Shown piece after piece: positions 1 through 5,113 of a stretch of DNA of 5,113 bases. A model generated the notes under the pieces. The model had not been told where the DNA came from and did not search any database. It saw only the letters and a program-made list of their open reading frames with translations. How positions within the stretch are numbered: position 1 is the stretch's first letter; every line of letters begins with the position of its first letter. This DNA is from Syntrophomonadaceae bacterium. GTDB taxonomy: Bacteria > Bacillota_D > Dethiobacteria > DTU022. The position numbers were made by a program, and so were the translations under genes. Location: NCBI GenBank assembly GCA_003551865.1, contig PUNU01000043.1:1-5113 (forward strand). The letters run 5' to 3'.

Positions 1-96
1 ATAGTCGGTAATACCGACAACGGCCGTGTTATCCTCCCGGCGAGCCCATTCATGCTGCTCGGTATACTTCAAGCCGTCAATAATATTGTATTTCAT
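1..96 (-). CDS. gcvH: Glycine cleavage system H protein, N-terminal part (runs off the left edge)
   Basis: GcvH is the lipoyl-carrying shuttle of the glycine cleavage system. It takes the aminomethyl group from glycine after decarboxylation by the P protein and presents it to the T protein, all in the cytoplasm. The 32 visible codons give a protein starting MKYNIIDGLKYTEQHEW and ending VVGITDY. The pattern LKYT..HEW followed by the VGITDY strand is the standard start of H proteins. The lipoyl-lysine motif, normally near residue 60, lies outside the window. The ATG at 96 overlaps the gcvT stop in an ATGA arrangement, and an AGGAGGG site lies seven bases upstream inside gcvT, which fixes the start and indicates translational coupling. 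Identification is firm although the gene is partial. That P-protein genes follow beyond the edge is inference from family gene order. Confidence 0.94.
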   Translation of the reverse strand, partial: MKYNIIDGLKYTEQHEWARREDNTAVVGITDY

Positions 97-1202
97 TTCT
101 TTTCCCTCCTATAAAATGGCAATTTTGTAATCTGCGCCCTGTAGGAGCGCCTGCGGATTACCACCTTTACTTCCTCATTCTGCTTTACTGCTTCGGGATC
201 AAGAAAAGCCATGGCAATAAACTTATCCAGGGACGGGGAATAAGAACCGCTGCTAACCCAACCGATCTCTTGATCATCACCGGTAGTAACCGGGTAGCCT
301 TCCCGCGGCACACCGCGCTCCAGCATTTCCAGGCCAAAAAGTTTCCTGTTGATTCCTTCCTGCTTTTGTTTTTTCAAAGCCTCCTGGCCGTTAAAGGGAA
401 CAGCCTTGTCCAGGGCCACAAAACGGTTTAAACGGGCCTGCAGGGGAGTAATATCTTTGCCAAGCTCGTGCCCGTAAAGCGGCAGGGAAGCTTCAAGACG
501 CAGGACATCTCTCGCTCCAAGCCCGGCGGGATTAAGATCTTTATCCTGTCCTGCTTCCCATACCGAATCCCAAAGACTGGAGGCCCCTTCATTCTTGCAG
601 TAAACTTCAAATCCATCCTCACCCGTATAACCGGTCCTGGAAACAAGACAGTCGATACCCGCCACCTCTACTTCCGGCAGGAAGTGGTAAAACTTCATCT
701 CAGACAGCGGTGTATCAGTCAGCTTCTGCAAAATTGCTTCGCTGTTTGGGCCCTGCAGGGCGATCTGGGCGTACTCCGGAGAAAGATTTTCGAGGTTCAT
801 GTCGCCGGAGGCGTTTTCCTGGAACCATTCAAAATCCTTGTCAGTATTGGCGGCATTAACAACAAGAAAAAAGTTTTCGCTATTTATCCTGTAGATCAGG
901 ATATCGTCAACTACACCGCCGTCCGGGTAACAAACCGGGCTGTAAATAATGGCATTGTCTTTCATCTTTGAAACATCGTTGGTAAGGATTTTTTGTAAAA
1001 AAGCTTCCGCATCCTTGCCTTTGACACTGACCTCTCCCATATGTGAAACATCGAAGATGGTCGCCCTTTTCCTGGTATCGTGGACCTCCTCGACCAGCCC
1101 CTTCTTGTACTGCACGGGAAGGAGCCAACCGTTGTATTCGATTACTTTTCCCTCCAGGGCAACGTGCTTTTCATAAAATGGTGTTTTCTTCGCTCCACTC
1201 AT
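93..1202 (-). CDS. gcvT: Aminomethyltransferase (glycine cleavage system T protein)
   Basis: GcvT transfers the methylene carbon of the H-protein-bound aminomethyl group to tetrahydrofolate, releasing ammonia and leaving dihydrolipoyl H protein. The protein is 369 residues, the usual length for bacterial GcvT. Visible family signatures are TPFYEKH near the N terminus (7-13), FDVSHMG (50-56), LTNDV (73-77), GGVVDDILIYR (95-105, carrying the conserved acidic pair that holds the catalytic Asp), LQGPNS (149-154), SRTGYTGEDGFE (188-199) and GLGARDVLRLEA (228-239). The C-terminal barrel domain has GWVSSGSYSPSL (314-325). The ATG at 1202 is preceded by GGGAGG at 1215-1220, a rather long 12-base spacing, but no better start is seen. 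The gene is intact and is the first gene after the glycine riboswitch, so it should be induced by glycine. It overlaps gcvH by four bases, and both genes serve the same complex. Confidence 0.97.
   Translation of the reverse strand: MSGAKKTPFYEKHVALEGKVIEYNGWLLPVQYKKGLVEEVHDTRKRATIFDVSHMGEVSVKGKDAEAFLQKILTNDVSKMKDNAIIYSPVCYPDGGVVDDILIYRINSENFFLVVNAANTDKDFEWFQENASGDMNLENLSPEYAQIALQGPNSEAILQKLTDTPLSEMKFYHFLPEVEVAGIDCLVSRTGYTGEDGFEVYCKNEGASSLWDSVWEAGQDKDLNPAGLGARDVLRLEASLPLYGHELGKDITPLQARLNRFVALDKAVPFNGQEALKKQKQEGINRKLFGLEMLERGVPREGYPVTTGDDQEIGWVSSGSYSPSLDKFIAMAFLDPEAVKQNEEVKVVIRRRSYRAQITKLPFYRREKK
104..110 (-). promoter_or_regulatory. gcvH ribosome binding site inside the end of gcvT
   Basis: The minus strand reads AGGAGGG here, seven bases before the gcvH ATG at 96. 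The site encodes part of the Arg-Arg-Glu tail of GcvT. A strong Shine-Dalgarno sequence within the upstream gene, together with the overlapping stop and start codons, supports coupled translation and decides the gcvH start. Confidence 0.85.
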
Positions 1203-1254
1203 TTGATATTAGATCCTCCCTTCCTTTAAGTTTATAACTGCGAGTCCAAAAAAC

Positions 1255-1302
1255 ATAATATAAATAAAGGACAGAGAAAGCCCGGCGGCTTTTACCCTGT
1301 CC
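1255..1302 (-). terminator. Riboswitch-controlled intrinsic terminator before gcvT
   Basis: On the minus strand GGACAGGG (1302-1295) pairs with CUCUGUCC (1276-1269) over eight base pairs including one G-U. After a two-base bulge an inner AAAGCC/GGCUUU helix of six pairs closes a GCCG loop. The hairpin is followed by a U-rich stretch, UUUAUUUAUA, interrupted by single A residues. It sits between aptamer 2 and gcvT. Its 5' arm contains CAGGG, which is also the 3' strand of the aptamer 2 P1 helix, so the two structures exclude each other. This makes it the expression platform of the riboswitch: termination without glycine, read-through with glycine. The glycine response is inferred from the family; the competing pairing is seen directly. 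Confidence 0.88.
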
Positions 1303-1490
1303 TCAGTACCTGAGAGATTGCGTCCTTAATAATGATTAAGGGCTTTCCCCTTCGGTGTTCCGCATGAGCGGACTCTCTCCAGAGATGCATCCCCCGATGG
1401 TACTTAAGCCTGAGAGTTTCCCCGCCGCTTGCCTGGCGACGGGTTGCACCTTCGGCGCCCATGAATCGGAACTCTCCCACCGGGTTCATT
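1295..1490 (-). ncRNA. Tandem glycine riboswitch (two aptamers)
   Basis: Two copies of the glycine aptamer core lie head to tail on the minus strand. Aptamer 1 (about 1484-1393) has GGGAGAG, then GCGCCGAAGGUGCAA, then ACUCUCAGGC; its P1 closes as CCCGGUG (1484-1478) with CAUCGGG (1399-1393). Aptamer 2 (about 1384-1295) has CUCUGGAGAGAG, then ACACCGAAGGGGAAA, then AUCUCUCAGGU; its P1 closes as CUCUG (1384-1380) with CAGGG (1299-1295). The GGAGAG, CCGAAGG and CUCUCAGG blocks are the family hallmarks and occur in order in both copies. The linker between the P1 helices is short, as expected of tandem glycine riboswitches. The position directly before gcvT and the terminator sharing the P1 strand indicate a transcriptional ON switch. 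A leader-linker kink-turn just upstream of aptamer 1 is likely from family knowledge but was not traced base by base. Confidence 0.96.
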
Positions 1491-1521
1491 CACACACTAT
1501 TCCTGTTTCTATCTTTTCTCC

Positions 1522-1550
1522 ACAATATTTAATATTCCTTCTTACGCCAA
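1522..1550 (-). promoter_or_regulatory. Candidate sigma-A-type promoter of the gcv operon
   Basis: On the minus strand TTGGCG (1550-1545) and TATTGT (1527-1522) are separated by 17 bases. Each matches four of six consensus positions. A solid A/T tract lies directly upstream (1551-1564) and could act as an UP element. The predicted start near 1515 would place about 30 bases before aptamer 1, which fits the riboswitch layout. The stretch is A/T-rich, so other -10 registers are possible. Confidence 0.5.
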
Positions 1551-1566
1551 TAAAAAAATTTTTTGA

Positions 1567-2421
1567 CTAGATTTTTCCGGAAGAGCCGAAAAGCCTTATT
1601 TTTTGAGTGATCACTTCTGCAGCCGCTTCCCGGGCCGGGCCGAGAATCTTGCGCGGATCTATCTCGTCAGGATTTTTTTCCATCACCCTGTGCATTGCCC
1701 CGACAAACGCTTCCCTGATATTGGTATCGATGTTTATTTTACGCACCCCGCGGCCTATTGCCTCGGTAATGCTTTTATCGGGAAGCCCGGAAGAGCCGTG
1801 CAAAACCAGCGGACAGGGGACCCTCCTGTTAATCTCGGCCAGGCGGCCAAAGTCGAGTTTCGGTTCACCTTTATAAAGGCCGTGAGCCGTACCCACAGCA
1901 ACAGCGAGGGCATCAACCCCGGTTTCCTCCACGAAGCGCTCTGCTTCTCCCGGATCGGTAAAAAGGGCTTCCGCTTCACTGACACTGATATCGTCTTCAG
2001 TGCCCCCGATGCGGCCCAGCTCCGCCTCCACCGAAACCCCGAATACCCGGGCTATTTCCACCACCCTGCGGGTTTCGGCAATATTTTCCTCCAGCGGTAA
2101 AGCGGAACCATCGTACATTACCGAGGTAAAACCGAAGCGAATACACTGCATTACCTGTTCGAAGCTTGTGCCGTGATCAAGATGGAGCACCACCGGAATA
2201 GAGCTGGTTTCAGCAGCCTGGCGAACCAGGGCGATGATAAAACCAAGTCCGGCATACTTTATCGCTCCTTGACTGGCCTGGACAATCACCGGGGAATTTT
2301 CTGTTCCGGCGGCGTTAATAATACTCTGCACAATCTCCATGTTGTTGCAGTTAAAAGCTCCGATGGCGTAATTCTCCCGGTCTGCTTTTGTCAGCAAATC
2401 AGCCAAAGATACCAGTGGCAT
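1567..2421 (-). CDS. fba: Class II (zinc-dependent) fructose-bisphosphate aldolase family protein
   Basis: Class II aldolases reversibly cleave fructose-1,6-bisphosphate to dihydroxyacetone phosphate and glyceraldehyde-3-phosphate in glycolysis and gluconeogenesis. The 284-residue protein has the usual length and a (beta/alpha)8-type motif order: FNCNN (23-27), HLDHG (80-84, with catalytic Asp82 and zinc ligand His83), SVEAELG (130-136, Glu134), VGTAHGLYKGEP (176-187, zinc ligand His180), LHGSSGLP (207-214, zinc ligand His208) and KINIDTN (228-234, substrate loop). The ending DPRKILGPAR...FGSSGK is typical of Gram-positive FbaA. The ATG at 2421 has GGGAGG nine bases upstream, so the start is firm. 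The GTAHG block also occurs in tagatose-bisphosphate aldolases (GatY/KbaY), so the exact ketose bisphosphate cannot be fixed from motifs; no tagatose or galactitol genes are visible nearby, which favours the fructose enzyme. No canonical terminator is seen after the stop. Confidence 0.92.
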   Translation of the reverse strand: MPLVSLADLLTKADRENYAIGAFNCNNMEIVQSIINAAGTENSPVIVQASQGAIKYAGLGFIIALVRQAAETSSIPVVLHLDHGTSFEQVMQCIRFGFTSVMYDGSALPLEENIAETRRVVEIARVFGVSVEAELGRIGGTEDDISVSEAEALFTDPGEAERFVEETGVDALAVAVGTAHGLYKGEPKLDFGRLAEINRRVPCPLVLHGSSGLPDKSITEAIGRGVRKINIDTNIREAFVGAMHRVMEKNPDEIDPRKILGPAREAAAEVITQKIRLFGSSGKI

Positions 2422-2631
2422 TTTAGAAAACCTCCCGTTTTTTAAGTGGAAATCTTAACTACTTAGCCTATTGTCCTTGTTGTATGAAAAGCGGCGCCAC
2501 GGGGGCGTTTCCACAATCTCCCCTTCGGCCTTCGCTGCGCTCAGGAACGCTCGAACTTTATGGGCTGATATTGCACTGGACTCCTGCCGGGTCGCAGGCT
2601 AAACACTCTTTACTTTTGCTTCGCCAAATAA
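2422..2631. other. Intergenic gap between the NmrA-like gene and the aldolase gene
   Basis: These 210 bases carry no plausible gene. On the minus strand the aldolase ribosome binding site (GGGAGG, 2436-2431) is at the low end. Two imperfect inverted repeats are visible: CCTGC/GCAGG at 2583-2598 with a six-base loop, and a longer one at 2531-2555. Neither is followed by a U-tract, so I see no convincing terminator for the NmrA-like gene. I also see no convincing -35/-10 pair for the aldolase gene. Whether the aldolase is transcribed by read-through or from its own promoter cannot be settled by eye. Confidence 0.5.
2531..2555. repeat. Imperfect inverted repeat, possibly a REP-like intergenic palindrome
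   Basis: The plus strand has arms TTCG-ct-GCG and CGC-t-CGAA around an eight-base loop. That gives seven base pairs with an asymmetric internal loop. It also contains a direct repeat of CGCTC (2538-2542 and 2548-2552). Only one copy is visible in this window, so calling it a dispersed repeat is a guess. Confidence 0.35.
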
Positions 2632-3486
2632 TCAAGGGGCCAGTTCACGGGAGGCAAACACCCCCAGGTCGTGCGGCTCGCGGCCCAGCAGCCATCGCAA
2701 AACGTTGCTGTTCCCCCTCAGCCCGAAGCGGGCGTAGTATGCAAACATTTTAAGGAGGGTATCGACCTGGTATGGGCCCATACCGAGGTTTTTCGCCTGG
2801 TCACACCAGCTTTCGAGGGATATTTCTTCTGTTATTACTTTTTGCCCCAGGACTTCGCTCAGGACAGAAGCGATTTCTACCTGGCTAAAAGCCTCGGTGC
2901 CCACAATTTCATAAACGGCTCCTTTGTGACCGGATTCAGTCAAAACTACCGCCGCAGCTTCACCCAGATCGGGTAAATCGACCAGACTGAGGCTTGTTTC
3001 TACCGGATATGGCACATAGTAAACGCCGCTTTTTATAATTGTCTCCCACCCGGTTAAAATATTTTGCATATAAGGTGCCGGCTGCAGGACAGTGAAATCC
3101 AGACCTGATTCAAAGATCATCTCTTCAACCCGCATTTTCTGCCAGTGGTGAGGCATTTTTTCAGTCTGCGGGTGGAGCACGGAGTGATAAACAAAGTGCT
3201 TCACCCCCAGTTCCCGTGCGATAGCTACAGCCAGTCGGCCAATCTCGCTTTCCCGGGGATGCACGTTGGGACAGATATGATAGACGGCCTCAATACCGCG
3301 CATGGCCCGGCGGTAGCTTTCAGCGGCGGTCATATCACCGACCACGGCTTCCGCCTGCCCTTTATGTTCCATTTCCTCTGCCTGTTCTTTGTCCTTTACC
3401 ATGGCACGAACCGGCAAACCACACTCTAGGAGCATTGAAATTACTGCCTGCCCTGTCTTACCGGCCGCACCCGTAACCAGGATCAT
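2632..3486 (-). CDS. NmrA-like NAD(P)-binding protein (atypical short-chain dehydrogenase/reductase)
   Basis: This 284-residue protein belongs to the atypical SDR/NmrA group, whose members bind NAD(P)(H) and act either as reductases (quinone or isoflavone type) or as redox sensors. The N terminus MILVTGAAGKTGQAV has the Rossmann glycine motif G6-x-x-G9-x-x-G12. It is followed by VRAMVKD (26-32), with Arg27 at the usual NADP-contact position, and by the VVGDM turn (48-52). The middle has LGVKHFVYHSV (93-103), H114-x-x-K117 and SGLDFTVLQPAPYMQNIL (127-144), matching the family's SGL-x-(W/Y/F)T-x-LxP-xxxMxN block. No signal peptide or membrane helix is seen, so it is cytoplasmic. The length is normal and the gene intact. 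The ATG at 3486 has AGGAGG eight bases upstream, with direct repeats just beyond it. The substrate cannot be inferred, and neither neighbour suggests a pathway. Confidence 0.86.
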   Translation of the reverse strand: MILVTGAAGKTGQAVISMLLECGLPVRAMVKDKEQAEEMEHKGQAEAVVGDMTAAESYRRAMRGIEAVYHICPNVHPRESEIGRLAVAIARELGVKHFVYHSVLHPQTEKMPHHWQKMRVEEMIFESGLDFTVLQPAPYMQNILTGWETIIKSGVYYVPYPVETSLSLVDLPDLGEAAAVVLTESGHKGAVYEIVGTEAFSQVEIASVLSEVLGQKVITEEISLESWCDQAKNLGMGPYQVDTLLKMFAYYARFGLRGNSNVLRWLLGREPHDLGVFASRELAP

Positions 3487-3499
3487 GCAAACTGCCTCC

Positions 3500-3518
3500 T
3501 AAGCTAAAGTAAGCTAAA
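3500..3518 (-). repeat. Tandem 9-base direct repeat next to the NmrA-like gene's ribosome binding site
   Basis: The plus strand reads TAAGCTAAA twice (3500-3508 and 3510-3518) with one base between. Looser copies of the CTAA core follow at 3522 and 3532. The first repeat overlaps the last base of the AGGAGG site (3495-3500, minus strand) of the downstream gene. About 10-base spacing is what a protein binding one face of DNA would need, so an operator is possible, but a chance repeat is not excluded. Confidence 0.5.
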
Positions 3519-3578
3519 CCCCTAAAAGTGGCTAATCACACTTCCCGTACCGACTGTGTGGGTTTCATATATACGAGC

Positions 3579-3614
3579 GGCCCGGCGCGCTCCATATAAA
3601 GTGCGCCGCAGGCC
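3579..3614. repeat. GC-rich inverted repeat (hairpin 1 of the cluster)
   Basis: GGCC-CGGCGC (3579-3588) pairs with GCGCCG-CA-GGCC (3603-3614), ten base pairs with a two-base bulge and a 14-base A/T-containing loop. On the minus strand no U-tract follows, so this is not an obvious terminator. Its outer GGCC at 3611-3614 is shared with the next hairpin, so only one of the two can form at a time. Confidence 0.6.
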
Positions 3615-3647
3615 GGCCCGCCCATGGGCTACGGCAAAAAGCCGGCC
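3611..3647. repeat. GC-rich inverted repeat (hairpin 2, with an inner palindrome)
   Basis: GGCCGGC (3611-3617) and GCCGGCC (3641-3647) are perfect inverted arms. The 23 bases between them contain a perfect 10-base palindrome GCCCATGGGC (3620-3629). Right after it comes another palindrome, TCACCGGTGA (3649-3658). Such density of dyad symmetry in a short gap is unusual next to the rest of the window. Confidence 0.6.
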
Positions 3648-3656
3648 CTCACCGGT
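3635..3656 (-). terminator. Weak candidate terminator downstream of the histidine kinase gene
   Basis: On the minus strand CCGGU-GAGG-GCCGG forms a five-pair stem with a four-base loop (one G-U pair), followed by C and five U. The stem is short and lies about 160 bases after the kinase stop codon. It competes with hairpin 2 for the GGCCGGC segment. It is the only U-tract-linked hairpin found in this gap, so it is offered as a possibility only. Confidence 0.3.
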
Positions 3657-3815
3657 GAAAAACATACTGATTTTAATTTTTATTCCGTCTCTGGGCCAAA
3701 ACCCCCGAGGCTGTGGAACGGGAAAACTTCTGTAACCTCCTGAGGTTTAACCTTTCGGCAAAGAATAAGCACCCTGAGCCCGCCGGTCTTATCTCAACAA
3801 CCGTCTCTTATAAGA

Positions 3816-5113
3816 TTAGAGGGGAAGAATCACCCTGAAGGTGCTGCCTTCACCCACCCGGCTTTCCACCTCGATACTGCCGCCGTGCAAGTTTACCAGC
3901 TGTTTGGAGATGGCCAGTCCCAGGCCCGAGCCGCTGCCGGAACGGCGGCGCGATTTGTCCACTTTATAGAAACGTTCGAATATATAGGGCACTTCATCTT
4001 CGGGGATTCCGCAGCCGCTATCAATAACTTCAAAAGCCAGCTCTGAACCGCTTCGCTTAACGACCAGGGTGACTTTTCCTCCGGGCGGTGTATATTCAAT
4101 TGCATTGCTGAGCAGGTTGACCAAAACTTCGTGCAGGCGATGGCGATCCCCTTTAACGTAAGAAAGTGAGGGATCCAGTTTAAAATCGAGATTAATTCCC
4201 TTGGTTTCACCCTGGGGTGAAACGCTCTCAAAGCTCCAGCGGGCAAGCTCCTCAATTGAGACATCTTCGTGCTCAATCGAAAGCTGACCGCTTTCCAGGC
4301 GCGAAAGGGTTAACAGGTCATCAACCAGCCTGCTTAAGTGCACTGAGTTGTCCAGGATAATCTGTAAGTATTTCTCCCGGTCATCTTCATCAATCAACCC
4401 GTCCAGCATTAACTCCGAATAGCCCCGTACCGAAGCAAGGGGCGCTTTAAGCTCATGAGAAACATTGGCAACCAGGTTGCGGCGCAGCATTTCCAACCTT
4501 TTTTGTTCCTCGATGTTTTTTTCCACCTGCTCTACGGAATAATTAAAAGTTTTGATCAAACCCCCGATTTCATCATCAGATTCTTCCTCAATTTTACAGC
4601 GAAAATCGCCCCTGGCCATGTTCAGGGCGGCGCGATTAATTTTTTGCAAAGGCCGGGTAAGGGTCTTTGAGACGGAGAAAGCAAAAATGCTGGCAATAAG
4701 CACGCCGATGGTGCCGGAATACAGTATCAACCTGCTGATATGGGCAATGTTTTCTTCTATGCCGTGCAGGGGCACGCTAAGGGTCACTGCGCCGTAAACA
4801 ATGGGCTTCTCAGACTCGCCTTCCGCCTCGGGTTCTCTGGACTCTTCTTCCAGGATAATCGGGGCACCGACCAACAGCCTCTGCATCACCGGCCCGTAGA
4901 CTTTCTTAGTGTACATATTGCCCTTAAAGATATGCTCGATCTCTCTTTCTTCCAGCCCCATTTCCCCGTCATCTGAATCACTTGCTCTTTCCTCATCGCT
5001 TAACTCGGGATCTATGGTATAGATTGGCGTTTGCGTATAATCAAGCACCCTGATTTTTGCATCGAGCGAAAAAGCCAGGGTTTCCGCTGTTTTCACAACA
5101 GCGGCCTGGTCAT
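3816..5113 (-). CDS. Membrane sensor histidine kinase (PhoR/WalK-like), 5' end outside the window
   Basis: This is the sensor half of a two-component system: it autophosphorylates on histidine and passes the phosphate to a response regulator, probably encoded just upstream off the right edge (inference). The frame stays open to the last base, with DQAAVV before the GTG at 5096, so that GTG is not the start. Numbered from the GTG, an extracellular sensor segment spans about 1-119, a membrane helix 122-143 (LILYSGTIGVLIASIFAFSV), HAMP about 144-196 (TRPL at 147-150, DEIGGL at 175-180), and HisKA with NVSHELKAPL (211-220, phospho-His214). The ATPase domain has N327-LLSN331, DSGCGIP (359-365), FERFYKVDKSR and GSGSGLGLAI (387-396). 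All catalytic boxes are present. The first membrane helix is expected upstream. The sensor segment carries two acidic stretches (31-55 and 84-97). The stop is TAA at 3818. The signal cannot be inferred. Confidence 0.95.
   Translation of the reverse strand, partial: DQAAVVKTAETLAFSLDAKIRVLDYTQTPIYTIDPELSDEERASDSDDGEMGLEEREIEHIFKGNMYTKKVYGPVMQRLLVGAPIILEEESREPEAEGESEKPIVYGAVTLSVPLHGIEENIAHISRLILYSGTIGVLIASIFAFSVSKTLTRPLQKINRAALNMARGDFRCKIEEESDDEIGGLIKTFNYSVEQVEKNIEEQKRLEMLRRNLVANVSHELKAPLASVRGYSELMLDGLIDEDDREKYLQIILDNSVHLSRLVDDLLTLSRLESGQLSIEHEDVSIEELARWSFESVSPQGETKGINLDFKLDPSLSYVKGDRHRLHEVLVNLLSNAIEYTPPGGKVTLVVKRSGSELAFEVIDSGCGIPEDEVPYIFERFYKVDKSRRRSGSGSGLGLAISKQLVNLHGGSIEVESRVGEGSTFRVILPL

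Larger units (their letters stand above)
3487..3815. other. Long gap between the histidine kinase and the NmrA-like gene, rich in palindromes
   Basis: These 329 bases contain no supported gene; the longest ATG-started frame seen is 47 codons (3665-3522, minus) with no ribosome binding site. The high end is moderately A/T-rich, with TCTTATAAGA (3806-3815) touching the kinase stop codon and a hairpin AACCT-CCTG-AGGTT (3734-3747). The middle (3577-3660) is a cluster of GC-rich inverted repeats. The low end has CACAC/GTGTG arms (3538-3560) and the CTAA repeats listed separately. No tRNA or recognised riboswitch core was found on either strand. A promoter for the NmrA-like gene must lie here or further upstream, but no good -35/-10 pair stands out. 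Confidence 0.55.

Noticed and set aside
468..971. 167-codon open frame on the plus strand opposite gcvT
   Set aside because: It is antisense to a clear, intact gcvT and its translation looks like a low-complexity shadow with no family motif.
1292..1489. 65-codon open frame on the minus strand across the riboswitch
   Set aside because: It coincides with the two glycine aptamers, whose conserved blocks explain the sequence fully; the frame is incidental.
1551..1564. A/T palindrome (A-run followed by T-run) just after the aldolase stop, considered as a terminator
   Set aside because: There is no GC stem before it; it fits better as the A/T-rich upstream element of the gcv promoter.
1603..2100. 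165-codon open frame on the plus strand opposite the aldolase gene
   Set aside because: It lies antisense to conserved aldolase catalytic motifs and has no recognisable domain.
2583..2598. CCTGC/GCAGG hairpin considered as a terminator for the NmrA-like gene
   Set aside because: Five base pairs with no U-tract on the minus strand.
3522..3665. 47-codon ATG-started frame on the minus strand in the kinase-NmrA gap (starts MFFTGEGRLFAVAHGR)
   Set aside because: No ribosome binding site precedes the ATG, the frame is formed largely by the GC-rich palindromes (Arg/Ala/Gly-rich), and it resembles no family I know. It could be a small protein, but nothing supports it.
3734..3747. AGGAGG on the minus strand held in a small hairpin, considered as the binding site for a hidden gene
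   Set aside because: No ATG, GTG or TTG lies at a suitable distance after it, so it has no start codon to serve.
3660..3815. Possible riboswitch or small RNA downstream of the kinase gene
   Set aside because: Checked by eye on both strands for the conserved cores of TPP, cobalamin, SAM-I, c-di-GMP, c-di-AMP, T-box, ZTP, preQ1, Moco and SRP RNA; none is present. Only short hairpins are seen.

Overview
All five genes in this window lie on the minus strand, so transcription runs from high to low coordinates. The gene content, strong AGGAGG-type ribosome binding sites, an intrinsic terminator and a B. subtilis-style tandem glycine riboswitch point to a Gram-positive bacterium of the Firmicutes (Bacillota). 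A Clostridia-type anaerobe seems more likely than a Bacillus, because gcvH directly follows gcvT. The genus cannot be told from the sequence.

In the direction of transcription: (1) 5113-3816 holds most of a membrane sensor histidine kinase whose 5' end lies outside the window. (2) 3815-3487 is a 329-base gap with nested GC-rich palindromes, a weak terminator candidate and phased CTAA repeats next to the following ribosome binding site. (3) 3486-2632 encodes an NmrA-like atypical short-chain dehydrogenase/NAD(P)-binding protein of unknown substrate. (4) 2631-2422 is a 210-base gap with imperfect palindromes. (5) 2421-1567 encodes a class II (zinc) fructose-bisphosphate aldolase-type enzyme. 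(6) 1566-1203 is the regulatory leader of the glycine-cleavage operon: a likely promoter, two glycine aptamers and a terminator. (7) 1202-93 is gcvT. (8) 96-1 is the start of gcvH, which overlaps gcvT by four bases and runs off the left edge.

The functional core is the gcvT-gcvH operon. When glycine is plentiful the tandem aptamer should stabilise the P1 helix of aptamer 2. This takes the 5' arm of the terminator hairpin out of play and lets transcription continue into the glycine decarboxylase genes, giving methylene-tetrahydrofolate, CO2, NH3 and NADH. The switching segments can be read directly in the sequence. The P-protein genes probably lie beyond the left edge, which is inference. The aldolase (glycolysis/gluconeogenesis), the NmrA-like protein and the histidine kinase show no clear pathway link to glycine cleavage; they look like separate transcription units or short units that happen to share orientation. 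I see no mobile element, CRISPR array, tRNA or rRNA, and no convincing unknown system. The least explained stretch is the palindrome-rich gap between the kinase and the NmrA-like gene.
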